A DNA stretch of 64,000 nucleotides from RH-AL1 sp964235705 (GTDB lineage Bacteria > Pseudomonadota > Alphaproteobacteria > Rhizobiales > Beijerinckiaceae), in the NCBI GenBank assembly GCA_964235705.1, contig CAXSDP010000007.1, positions 29,604 to 93,603 on the forward strand. Reading direction: 5' to 3'. The notes beneath the pieces are model-generated. The model searched no databases. It worked only from the letters and a program-made list of their open reading frames with translations, and was not told the DNA's origin. Made by a program: the position numbers and the translations under genes. Below, in pieces: positions 8,208-15,124 of the stretch; the stretch's first letter is position 1, and every line of letters starts with the position of its first letter.

Positions 8208-9256
8208 GCCGCCCGCTCCAACACCGCGCAGCTCGAGGTGAAGCCCGGCCCCATCGCGTTGAGGACGGAGCACTCCGGCAAGCCCTGTTCCACCATGCGT
8301 TCCAGCACGAACATGACGGTTGGCGAGGACATGTTGCCGTGGGCGGCGAGGACCTCCCTCTCGTGGTCGAGCGAGCCGTAATCGAGGGCGAAGGCGTGTT
8401 CGAGCGCGGACACCACCTTCTTGCCCCCGGGATGGCAGATGAAACGGTCGACGTCGGCCATCGTGTGCCCGGAGCGTGCCAGGATGCCGCTCACCGCCGC
8501 GCCGACGTGCTCGTGCACGAAGGGCGGGATGGCCTTGGCGAAGATCACGCCGAACCCGTGCGGGTCGACGCTCCATCCCATGATGTCCAGCGTTTCGGGC
8601 CACGTGTGCTCGCCGGTCGCCTTCACCGCCGCCAAGCCGCCGTCGCCGGCGCGCAGGACGCAGGCGGCGCCGCCGTCGCCGAACAGCGCGGTGGCGACGA
8701 TGTTGGCCGGGGTCAGCGTGTCCAGCCGGAACGCCAAGGTGCAGAGCTCGACGACGACGAGCAACACGTTGGTGCCGGGGCGCCCCTGCGCCAACCTGGA
8801 GGCGATGGAGAAGCCGCTGACGCCGCCGGCGCAGCCCAGGCCGAACACGGGCACGCGCGACACGTCGGAGCGGAACCCCATCTCCTCCAGGACGCGCGCC
8901 TCGATGGAGGGTGTGGCGACGCCGGTGGAGGTGACGGTGACGATCGTGTCGACGTCGCCGGCGCCCAAACCGGCGGCGGCCAGCGCCTTGTTGGCGGCCT
9001 TGACGAAGAGCGCCGTCCCGCCGGCGATGAAGGCCGCCGTCCGTTCCGGCCATCCGAGGTGCTGGGTGTACCATTCCATCGGCTGCACGGCTTGGCGCGT
9101 GAGGATGCCGCTCGACTCGAAAACGCGGGAAAGCCGTTCGAAATCATAGTAACGGTCGGCGAACATCCGCCCCGCCGTGCGGGCGATGTCTTGTTGCGAG
9201 AAGTTGTGGGGCGGTGAAGCGGTCGCGACCGAGAGTAGGTAGGCGGGGTTCTGCAA
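8204..9256 (-). CDS. type III polyketide synthase (chalcone/stilbene synthase superfamily)
   Basis: 350-residue homodimeric ketosynthase that condenses an acyl-CoA starter with malonyl-CoA units to give alkylpyrones or alkylresorcinols. The catalytic triad is complete: Cys142 in GLGCAGGVSG, His275 in ICHPGGKK, and Asn308 in HGNMSSPT. The C-terminal glycine motif NAMGPGFTSSC (333-343) is also present. Length matches bacterial enzymes (about 350-400). A helical N-terminal segment holds the usual Tyr/Asp-rich region. It heads a minus-strand unit with an overlapping methyltransferase and an exporter. No fatty-acyl loading genes adjoin, so starter and product remain unknown. Confidence 0.93.
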   Translation of the reverse strand: MQNPAYLLSVATASPPHNFSQQDIARTAGRMFADRYYDFERLSRVFESSGILTRQAVQPMEWYTQHLGWPERTAAFIAGGTALFVKAANKALAAAGLGAGDVDTIVTVTSTGVATPSIEARVLEEMGFRSDVSRVPVFGLGCAGGVSGFSIASRLAQGRPGTNVLLVVVELCTLAFRLDTLTPANIVATALFGDGGAACVLRAGDGGLAAVKATGEHTWPETLDIMGWSVDPHGFGVIFAKAIPPFVHEHVGAAVSGILARSGHTMADVDRFICHPGGKKVVSALEHAFALDYGSLDHEREVLAAHGNMSSPTVMFVLERMVEQGLPECSVLNAMGPGFTSSCAVLERAA

Positions 9257-9742
9257 GTCCGATCCTCTTCCGTCCAGAAACCAGAAAGGATTTCGGGGTC
9301 ACCCCAATTATGATCGGTCGAGGTCGGTTCACCAACAACAATCGCTTGAGAAAAGACTTCGCGTATCCCTCGAATCCGGCCCACATCGGTTCGACCATTT
9401 GCCGCATAGGACGAAGGAACAGTGGGGGACGACGATAGGGCAAATGCCGTGATGGGACGAGACGCCCAATCGCACGGCGCGCCGGCCTGTCCCGCGGCTC
9501 CGGGAACCTGGACCGTCGGAGCCATCGGCCGACATCGTGACAAGGATGCTGGAGGCACGGTCCCCGAGACGCTGGAGTGTTTCGATGTCGTCAACTCTCG
9601 ACGATCGATCCGACGACATCGAACCACGTCCGCCCGGCTTTGTGATGACGTCGCCGTCGCCCGAGCCGTTCGAGGCCCCTGCAAGTGGCGCATGACCGGC
9701 ACGAGGGAGTATGTTCCTCGCGCCGGCCTTCGCGGCCGGGGA
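9257..9742. other. intergenic region upstream of the polyketide synthase
   Basis: 486 bases, more AT-rich around 9280-9360 than flanking genes, consistent with a promoter for the minus-strand synthase. An 11-bp perfect palindrome GGGGTCACCCC lies at 9295-9305, about 40 bases upstream of the synthase start, and is a candidate operator. No gene could be supported; overlapping frames on both strands read as low-complexity Arg/Ser/Pro. Confidence 0.45.
9295..9305. promoter_or_regulatory. candidate operator palindrome upstream of type III PKS
   Basis: GGGGT-C-ACCCC is a perfect inverted repeat in an AT-richer stretch about 40 bases before the synthase start codon. Position fits a regulator site at the promoter. 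The bound factor is unknown, and chance occurrence in 70% GC DNA is possible. Confidence 0.3.
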
Positions 9743-9952
9743 TTACGGCTGGGACTTGAAGCCCCCGACCGGGCCGCCGCTCGCGGTGCCGTGGCGGTCG
9801 CCGCTACCAATGACGTGCGAACCCGGGACGCGATAGCCACCGCTGTACCTGTAATGACTGTGATGGCGGTGGTGGCCATAGGGATAAGCGGAGGCCGCCA
9901 CGCTGCTCAGCGAAAGCAGGGCGACGGCGGTCGTCAGCATGATGGTCTTCAT
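9743..9952 (-). CDS. small secreted His-rich protein ending GGPVGG (family member 1)
   Basis: 69-residue precursor. ATG at 9952 has GAAGG 9 bases upstream. Residues 1-22 form a clean Sec signal peptide (MKTIMLTTAVALLSLSSVAA then SA). The mature part opens YPYGHHRHHSHYRYSGGYR, rich in His, Tyr and Arg, and ends HGTASGGPVGGFKSQP. The C-terminal TASGGPVGGF matches the ends of two other secreted proteins in this window (at 19909 and 20430), which end SATGGPAGGLPS and TATGGPSGGLPS. No domain is recognised. A periplasmic or extracellular metal-binding or surface role is possible from the His content; this is inference. Confidence 0.75.
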   Translation of the reverse strand: MKTIMLTTAVALLSLSSVAASAYPYGHHRHHSHYRYSGGYRVPGSHVIGSGDRHGTASGGPVGGFKSQP

Positions 9953-10279
9953 GATGGTGCACCTTCTAGTGGTTAATCGGAAACGACTGGACATCCCTGT
10001 GGAACGTTCGAAGTTATCCGTCATCGTCTTGTCAGGAAGACTTGAGGTGCGAAAGCGGAATAAATGAAACAGCCCCGCCGCCGCGTCGGTTCATGGTTTA
10101 AGGATGAATCCCGACCCTCGCGTCACGCTCCGGCGTCAACCGATCCGATCACTCGCAGGCTCCCGAACGATTGCCGGTAAAACCGCCGTTACGTCGTGAA
10201 GTTCCGTGAACGCCCGCGCGGCGGGCGCGTGGACGCGACGGGCACCATGCCGCCAAGGTTTCGGCTCACGGTGGCGGGC
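9953..10279. other. intergenic region between divergent genes
   Basis: 327 bases separating the small secreted protein from the LysR gene. It contains the 10-bp palindrome gaacgttc with flanks near 10002-10010 and AT-rich patches typical of promoters. I looked for a GGAAC-N16/17-CGTT promoter here and did not find one with correct spacing. No gene seen. Confidence 0.45.
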
Positions 10280-11161
10280 ATGACCCTCGACCAACTTCGC
10301 GTCTTCGTCGCCGTCGCCGAGCGCCAGCACGTCACCCGTGCCGCCGAAGCCCTCAACCTGGCGCAATCGGCGGCGAGCGCGGCCATCGCCGGCTTGGAGG
10401 GCCGCCACGGCGCCAAGCTGTTCAACCGGGTCGGACGCGGCGTCGAGCTGACCGAGGCCGGCCGGGTCTTCCTCGACGAGGCGCGCGCCGTGCTGGCCCG
10501 CGCCGAGCTGGCGGAACTGCGGCTCGCCGACCTCGCCGGGCTGCGGCGCGGGCGCCTGCTCGTGCGGGCCAGTCAGACGGTCGCCAGCTACTGGCTCCCG
10601 CGCCGCCTCGTCGACTTCCGCCGCGCCCATCCCGGCATCGCCATCAAGCTCACGGTCGGCAACACGGCGGACGTGGCCGCCGCCGTGCTCGCCGGCACGG
10701 CCGAACTCGGCTTCGTCGAGGGACCCGTCGAGGCGGCCGCGCTCGATGTGACGGAGGTGGCGCGTGACCGGCTGGTCGTCGTGGTCGCGTCCGACCACGC
10801 GTGGGCCGGCCGGGCGGACATGCCGGCGGCGGAATTGGCGGCGGGCGAGTGGGTCCTGCGCGAGGGGGGATCGGGCACGCGGGTCGTCTTCGAGGACGCC
10901 CTGCGCGCGCTGGGCGTCGGCCCGCTGACCAACGTCGCCCTGGAGTTGCCGACCAACGAGGCGATCCGCGCCGCCGTGCAGGCCGGCATGGGAGCGGCGG
11001 TGATGTCCGCCTCGGCCGCCGTGGATGCCCTGGACGCCGGCATCCTCGCCCAGGTGCCCATCGACCTGCCGGCCCGCGCCTTCAAGCTCATCCGCCACGG
11101 CGAGCGCGAGCCCAGCCACGCCGCGCGCGCCCTGATCGCGATGGTCACGCCGCGCCGCTGA
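10280..11161 (+). CDS. LysR-family transcriptional regulator
   Basis: 293-residue LTTR. The N-terminal winged helix-turn-helix reads TLDQLRVFVAVAERQHVTRAAEALNLAQSAASAAIAGLE (residues 2-40, read in parts), followed by the linker helix LFNRVGRGVELTEAGRVFL. The effector domain (about 88-290) begins RASQTVASYWLPRRLVDFR, a phrase typical of the CysL/YeiE-like subgroup. ATG at 10280 is chosen because family members begin with 'MTLDQLRVF'. LysR proteins usually regulate a divergent gene, which here would be the small secreted protein at 9743-9952. Ligand unknown. Confidence 0.9.
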   Translation: MTLDQLRVFVAVAERQHVTRAAEALNLAQSAASAAIAGLEGRHGAKLFNRVGRGVELTEAGRVFLDEARAVLARAELAELRLADLAGLRRGRLLVRASQTVASYWLPRRLVDFRRAHPGIAIKLTVGNTADVAAAVLAGTAELGFVEGPVEAAALDVTEVARDRLVVVVASDHAWAGRADMPAAELAAGEWVLREGGSGTRVVFEDALRALGVGPLTNVALELPTNEAIRAAVQAGMGAAVMSASAAVDALDAGILAQVPIDLPARAFKLIRHGEREPSHAARALIAMVTPRR

Positions 11162-11194
11162 GCGACGGTCCAAGCGACGGCCCAAGCGGGATGC

Positions 11195-11581
11195 TTACGG
11201 CCGCGAGCTGGTGCGCGCGCGACGGGCGAGGGCGCGGGCCAGCACGGGTCGCACCGGCAGGCTCAGGCGGTAGCCGGCCTCCAGCAGCGGCAGCACGCCG
11301 GGCACGCGGGCGAGGCCGGCCAGCCAGCGCCAGCGGGGCAAACGCCGCCACACCGCGAGGAAACCGGCGGCGCCGGAGCGGAGCGTGCCGTCCGGCATGC
11401 GGACGTGGAAGCGCGCCATCGCGCCGGCCCGGTCGAGGTCCGGCCCCACGGTGGCGCGAGGGTCGGACACGTCGACGAAGGCGAGCCCGTCCGCGCCCGC
11501 CTGCCGCCGGTAATGGTCGATCTCGCGGCGGCAGAGCGGGCAGGACCCGTCGTGGTAGAGGGTGATCTTGTCGTTCGTCAT
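11195..11581 (-). CDS. DCC-family thiol-disulfide oxidoreductase-like protein (DUF393)
   Basis: 128-residue protein of the DCC family, named after the N-terminal Asp-x-x-Cys-x-x-Cys motif, here YHDGSCPLCRREI with Asp11, Cys14 and Cys17. The fold is thioredoxin-like and the cysteine pair suggests thiol chemistry, but biological roles are poorly known. A hydrophobic stretch (WRRLPRWRWLAGLARVPGVL) may touch the membrane. It is convergent with the LysR gene, and the 33-base gap holds a 12-bp direct duplication (agcgacggtcca / agcgacggccca, 11161-11184). Confidence 0.85.
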   Translation of the reverse strand: MTNDKITLYHDGSCPLCRREIDHYRRQAGADGLAFVDVSDPRATVGPDLDRAGAMARFHVRMPDGTLRSGAAGFLAVWRRLPRWRWLAGLARVPGVLPLLEAGYRLSLPVRPVLARALARRARTSSRP

Positions 11582-11635
11582 CCCCGGTGCAACGCGGTCG
11601 CCCCGGTGAACGATCCACGAGCGGGCGACCCCGCG

Positions 11636-11854
11636 TCAGTCCGCGCCGTGACCCTTCGACGGCCGGCCGGCCCGGCGCGCGTGCGCCATGGCGGCGATCT
11701 GCGTCAAAGCCTGTTGTTCGTTCACGTCGATGTCGCCCAGGGCGGCGGCCATCTCGGGCGGCGTTTCGAAATTCAAACGGTACAAGCGTCGGAGCGTCAT
11801 GACGACTCCGGCGAGGGATGCTGCGGTGCCAACGGCATCGAGCTTCAGGTCCAT
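11636..11854 (-). CDS. small hypothetical protein
   Basis: A 72-residue frame from ATG at 11854 (a TTG at 11872 is an alternative). The product begins MDLKLDAVGTAASLAGVVMTLRRLY, a possible amphipathic or membrane-associated helix, followed by an acidic helix EMAAALGDIDVNEQQALTQ and a basic tail. The ribosome-binding site is weak. Composition resembles real proteins more than a shadow frame, and no gene lies opposite. I do not recognise a family; it could be co-transcribed with the downstream DCC gene 54 bases away. Confidence 0.45.
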   Translation of the reverse strand: MDLKLDAVGTAASLAGVVMTLRRLYRLNFETPPEMAAALGDIDVNEQQALTQIAAMAHARRAGRPSKGHGAD

Positions 11855-12015
11855 GAGCGTCCGCCTGTTCAATCCTGACCCGCCGCTGCGAATCGTGATG
11901 GTCCCATTTCATGCCACATTCGTTAACAAAAGGTAAATATTGAATGGTTCGACACCGCCATTTTAACCACGGCCCGCCGTCATCGACACAGGACCCGGCG
12001 GCGTGGCGGCTGAAC

Positions 12016-12651
12016 TCACCGGCGTAGCAGCCCATGCGCGAGGAGGTCGAAGGCGGCGTCGAGGTAGCGATGGACGTCGACGGGTCGCGCCCCGCCGAAC
12101 AGCGTCCGCCAATTGTGGTGGAGGAACAACGGCGCCATGATGAGTTGCGGGAAGTCATCGACGGCGGACGGCCGGAACTCACCCCGCGCGACGCCCCTGC
12201 GAAGGATGTCGCCGAAGGCTTGGAGCGCCGGCCCCATCACTTCGGCGTACCAGCGCTCGGTGATCCGGGGGAAGCGATGCCCTTCCGCGAGCAGGATGCG
12301 GAAGATGTCGCGATTGCACGGATCCTCGACCATCTGTTCGGCGGCGAAGGCCAGGTGGGCGCGCAGGACCTCGAGTGCCGAGGCGTCGGGATCGGCGGCG
12401 AGCGTGGCGAGGTTCTCGAAGACCGGCCGGGTCTTCTCCCGCAGCGTCGCCAGGAACAGGTCCTCCTTGCTGGGGAAGTACACGTAGATCGTGCCCTTGG
12501 TGATGCCGGCGCGGGCCGCCACGTCGTCCAGGCGCGCGGCGGCGAAGCCGTTGAGGGAGAATTCCTCCAGCGCCGCCTGGAGGATGAGGCTCGGCCGCTC
12601 GGCCTTGCGCCGACGGCGCACGCCCGGTTCCCTCACGCCTTGGCTGGTCAT
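12016..12651 (-). CDS. TetR/AcrR-family repressor of the adjacent RND operon
   Basis: 211-residue regulator. The helix-turn-helix spans about residues 20-66: ILQAALEEFSLNGFAAARLDDVAARAGITKGTIYVYFPSKEDLF (read in parts), with the family signature GTIYVYF. The C-terminal domain resembles the AcrR/TetR_C_33 group. ATG at 12651 has AAGG 6 bases upstream. It is divergent from a tripartite efflux operon, and the short gap holds a pseudo-palindromic site overlapping a promoter (12663-12691). Expected role: repression of itself and the pump, relieved by a pump substrate. Confidence 0.93.
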   Translation of the reverse strand: MTSQGVREPGVRRRRKAERPSLILQAALEEFSLNGFAAARLDDVAARAGITKGTIYVYFPSKEDLFLATLREKTRPVFENLATLAADPDASALEVLRAHLAFAAEQMVEDPCNRDIFRILLAEGHRFPRITERWYAEVMGPALQAFGDILRRGVARGEFRPSAVDDFPQLIMAPLFLHHNWRTLFGGARPVDVHRYLDAAFDLLAHGLLRR

Positions 12652-12662
12652 CGCGTGCCTTA

Positions 12663-12691
12663 TTGACTGACTGTTCGGTTAATAGTACGTT
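12663..12691 (+). promoter_or_regulatory. promoter and TetR-type operator of the RND operon
   Basis: TTGACT (12663-12668) and TACGTT (12686-12691) are separated by 17 bases and fit a housekeeping promoter reading into the efflux operon. Overlapping it, TTGACTGACTGTTCGGTTAA (12663-12682) is an imperfect palindrome (TTGACTGAC against TTAACCGAA, 6 of 9 positions) of the type bound by AcrR-like repressors. It lies 11 bases from the repressor start, so it could control both directions. Confidence 0.7.
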
Positions 12692-12812
12692 TTCAGCCTC
12701 TTTCGCAAGCCATGGACGCGGGCGCACGGGCACGTGGACCCATGAGCGTGCCACCGGCCCGGTGCGACGGGCGCGAGCCGATGGGCACGGGTCGATGGGG
12801 ATGGAACGGGGC

Positions 12813-13991
12813 ATGAGGCGCATATCCTTCCCGTCCGGTGCGCTGCTGGCCTCGACGCTGGTCTTCGCCTGGTTCTTCGCCCCCTGCCGTCCCGTGTCCG
12901 CCGACGGGGTTCCCGCGAGATCCAGCACGTCGGCCGACGCCTGCGACGCCCGCTGCGTCCTCGTCGCCGTCGCCCTCGCGCGGGAGGAAACCTTCGCGCG
13001 CCAGCTCACCCTCACCGGCGCCATCGCGCCGAAATACCAAACCAACGTCGCCTTCCGCACCGGCGGCCGGATCACGCAGAGGCTCGTCGATGTCGGCGAG
13101 CACGTCACCGCCGACCAGGTCCTGGCGGTGCTCGACCCGCGCGACCAGACGGCGGCGGTCGACACCGCCAAGGCGGTGCTCGCCTCCGCGCAGGCGCTGC
13201 TCGTGCAGGCCACCGTCGCCTTCGAGCGGCAGCAAGCCTTGCTGAAGAGCGGCTACACGACGCGGCCGAGTTTCGACGCCGCGCAGCAGCAGCTGCAAAC
13301 CCAGCAGGCGGCGGTCGACTCGGCGAGCGCGGCGCTCGGCACCGTCCGGGAGCAGTTCGGCTACACCAACCTGAGGGCCGGCGCGGCCGGCACCGTGGTC
13401 AGGCGCGACGCGGAGGCGGGCCAGGTGGTGCAGGCCGGCCAGACCGTCTTCGTGCTGGCCCAGGACGGGCCGCGCGACGCGGTGTTCGACGTTTACGAGG
13501 CGGCGCTCACCGATCCGCCCGCGAGCCGCGTCGTCACCGTCGCCCTCCAGTCCGATCCGGCGGTGGTGACGCGGGGGCACGTGCGCGAGATCGCGCCCAG
13601 CGTCGACGACAAGTCCGGCGCGGTCCGGGTCAAGGTGGAACTCGACGCCGTGCCGGCGCGCATGTCGCTGGGCGCGGCGGTGATCGGTTCCGGCAGCTTC
13701 AAGCCGGAGCGGGGCATCGTGCTGCCGCGCGGCGCGCTGTACCGCTGGGACGACGCGCCGGCGGTCTGGATCTACGACCCCGCGAGCCGCACGGTGGCGC
13801 CGCGCGTGGTGGCCATCACGCGCTACGACGACGACAGGCTGGTGCTGTCCGGCGGCGTGAAGCCGGGCGAGCGGGTCGTCACCGCCGGGATCCAGTTCCT
13901 CCATCCGGGCCAAATCGTGGGGCTGGCGCCGGACCAAGCCGTGGGGCCGGCGCCGGGCCAGGGTCCCGCGGATCGAGAGGCGGCGCGATGA
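12813..13991 (+). CDS. RND efflux periplasmic adaptor subunit (first of two)
   Basis: Membrane-fusion protein, about 392 residues, with an N-terminal signal segment (ISFPSGALLASTLVFAWFFA). The hairpin and lipoyl halves are recognisable: LTGAIAPKYQTNVAFRTGGRI ... VDVGEHVTADQVLAVLDPRDQ, then a coiled-coil rich in Gln/Ala, and YTNLRAGAAGTVVRRDAEAGQVV (read in parts). It bridges an RND pump to an outer-membrane channel. Start uncertain: ATG at 12801 is equally placed. The C-terminus has a near-duplicate segment (QIVGLAPD / QAVGPAPG, 24 bp). The stop overlaps the next gene's ATG (ATGA). Confidence 0.88.
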   Translation: MRRISFPSGALLASTLVFAWFFAPCRPVSADGVPARSSTSADACDARCVLVAVALAREETFARQLTLTGAIAPKYQTNVAFRTGGRITQRLVDVGEHVTADQVLAVLDPRDQTAAVDTAKAVLASAQALLVQATVAFERQQALLKSGYTTRPSFDAAQQQLQTQQAAVDSASAALGTVREQFGYTNLRAGAAGTVVRRDAEAGQVVQAGQTVFVLAQDGPRDAVFDVYEAALTDPPASRVVTVALQSDPAVVTRGHVREIAPSVDDKSGAVRVKVELDAVPARMSLGAAVIGSGSFKPERGIVLPRGALYRWDDAPAVWIYDPASRTVAPRVVAITRYDDDRLVLSGGVKPGERVVTAGIQFLHPGQIVGLAPDQAVGPAPGQGPADREAAR

Positions 13992-15124
13992 GCCGCGCGC
14001 CGTCGCTCGCCCTCGCCTTGGCCGGCTGCGCACTTGCCGGTTGCGCACTCGCCTTGGCCGGTTGCGAGGGCGACGAGGATCCGCCGGCGCCGCTGCGGCC
14101 GGTGCTCACCACCACCGTCGAGCCGGTCGCCACCGAAACCTTCGGTCCCTTCGCGAGCACCGTCGAGGCGCGCTACCAGACGCAGCTCGGCTTCCAGCTC
14201 GCCGGGCGCATGGTGGCGCGCGACGTGTTCGTCGGCGATGTCGTGCGCAAGGGGCAGCGGTTGGCGGCGATCGACCCGGTCGTGAGCCAGTTCGCCCTGC
14301 TCCGGGCCAAGGCGGACGTCGCCGACGCGCGGGCGCAGCTCGCCAACGCCACCGGGATCGAGGCGCGCCAGCGCACGCTCAGCGAGGGGGGCAACGTTTC
14401 GCGGGCGACGCTCGACGGCGCCGTCGCCGGCCGCGACACGGCCAAGGCCCGGCTCGACCAGGCGCAGGCGGCGCTCCGCGTGGCGGAGGACCAGATCGGC
14501 TACACGGAGCTCCACGCGAACTTCGACGGGGTCGTCACCGCCTGGAACGCGGAGGTCGGGCAGTACGTCGACAACGGGCAGGCGGTGGTCACGCTGGCCC
14601 GCCCCGACGTCCGCGAGGCCGTCGTCGACATCCCGGACGACCTCATCGGCAAGGTGACGCCGGGCATGACCTTCCTCGCCCGGCTCCAGGCGGCGCCCGA
14701 CACGCTCGCGCACGCGGTCGTCCGCGAGATCGGCCCGCTCGCCGACGAGGCGACGCGGACGCACCGCGTCCGGCTCACCCTCGCCGACGCCTCGCCGGCC
14801 TTCCGGCTCGGCACCACGCTCAGCCTCTCGCGCGAGACGCCGGTCGCCCCGCACATGATCGTGCCGACCGGGGCGGTGCTGGAGGATGGCGGCAAAACGT
14901 TCGTGTGGGTCCTGGCGGCGGATGGCCGGCACGTCGCGCGCCGCGAGATCGGCCTCGCCGGACGCGCCGGTGTCGCCGACGATGGGGCGTCCGTCACGTC
15001 CGGCCTCCAGGCGGGCGAGAGGATCGTGATCGTCGGGGTCCACAGCCTCCGCGACGGCGAGGCGGTCGCCGGCGAGTTGGGCGGCGCGGCGCCCGCCACC
15101 ACCGCCGGGACGACACGCCTGTGA
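13988..15124 (+). CDS. RND efflux periplasmic adaptor subunit, lipoprotein (second of two)
   Basis: 378-residue adaptor. The N-terminus SLALALAGCALAGCALALAGCEGDED holds three overlapping LAGC lipobox-like motifs, apparently generated by a short duplication; lipidation at one of them is expected. Core: STVEARYQTQLGFQLAGRM ... VFVGDVVRKGQRLAAIDP, a hairpin from about 95 to 160, and IGYTELHANFDGVVTAWNAEVGQYV (read in parts). Overlaps the upstream adaptor by ATGA and the pump by GTGA, so the three genes are one translationally coupled operon. Two different adaptors serving one pump is the arrangement seen for some heteromeric or paired systems; whether both assemble with this pump is unknown. Confidence 0.9.
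   Translation: MSRAPSLALALAGCALAGCALALAGCEGDEDPPAPLRPVLTTTVEPVATETFGPFASTVEARYQTQLGFQLAGRMVARDVFVGDVVRKGQRLAAIDPVVSQFALLRAKADVADARAQLANATGIEARQRTLSEGGNVSRATLDGAVAGRDTAKARLDQAQAALRVAEDQIGYTELHANFDGVVTAWNAEVGQYVDNGQAVVTLARPDVREAVVDIPDDLIGKVTPGMTFLARLQAAPDTLAHAVVREIGPLADEATRTHRVRLTLADASPAFRLGTTLSLSRETPVAPHMIVPTGAVLEDGGKTFVWVLAADGRHVARREIGLAGRAGVADDGASVTSGLQAGERIVIVGVHSLRDGEAVAGELGGAAPATTAGTTRL

Noticed and set aside
9422..9976. Plus-strand frame of 184 codons overlapping the small secreted protein gene
   Set aside because: No ribosome-binding site, Arg/Ala-rich composition, and it runs antisense to a gene with a clean signal peptide.
9953..10060. EcfG-type promoter for the small secreted protein at 9743-9952
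   Set aside because: AACG and GTTC-like elements occur but the spacing is about 20 and the last base does not fit GTTCC.
11161..11184. Short 12-bp direct duplication after the LysR gene
   Set aside because: Only two copies; noted with the DCC entry but too little to call a repeat array.
14041..15120. A long open frame running ahead of and in frame with the RND pump, which would make a 1392-residue fusion
   Set aside because: The upstream part is an Arg/Gly/Ala-rich shadow of the second adaptor gene; the pump starts properly at GTG 15121, overlapping the adaptor stop.
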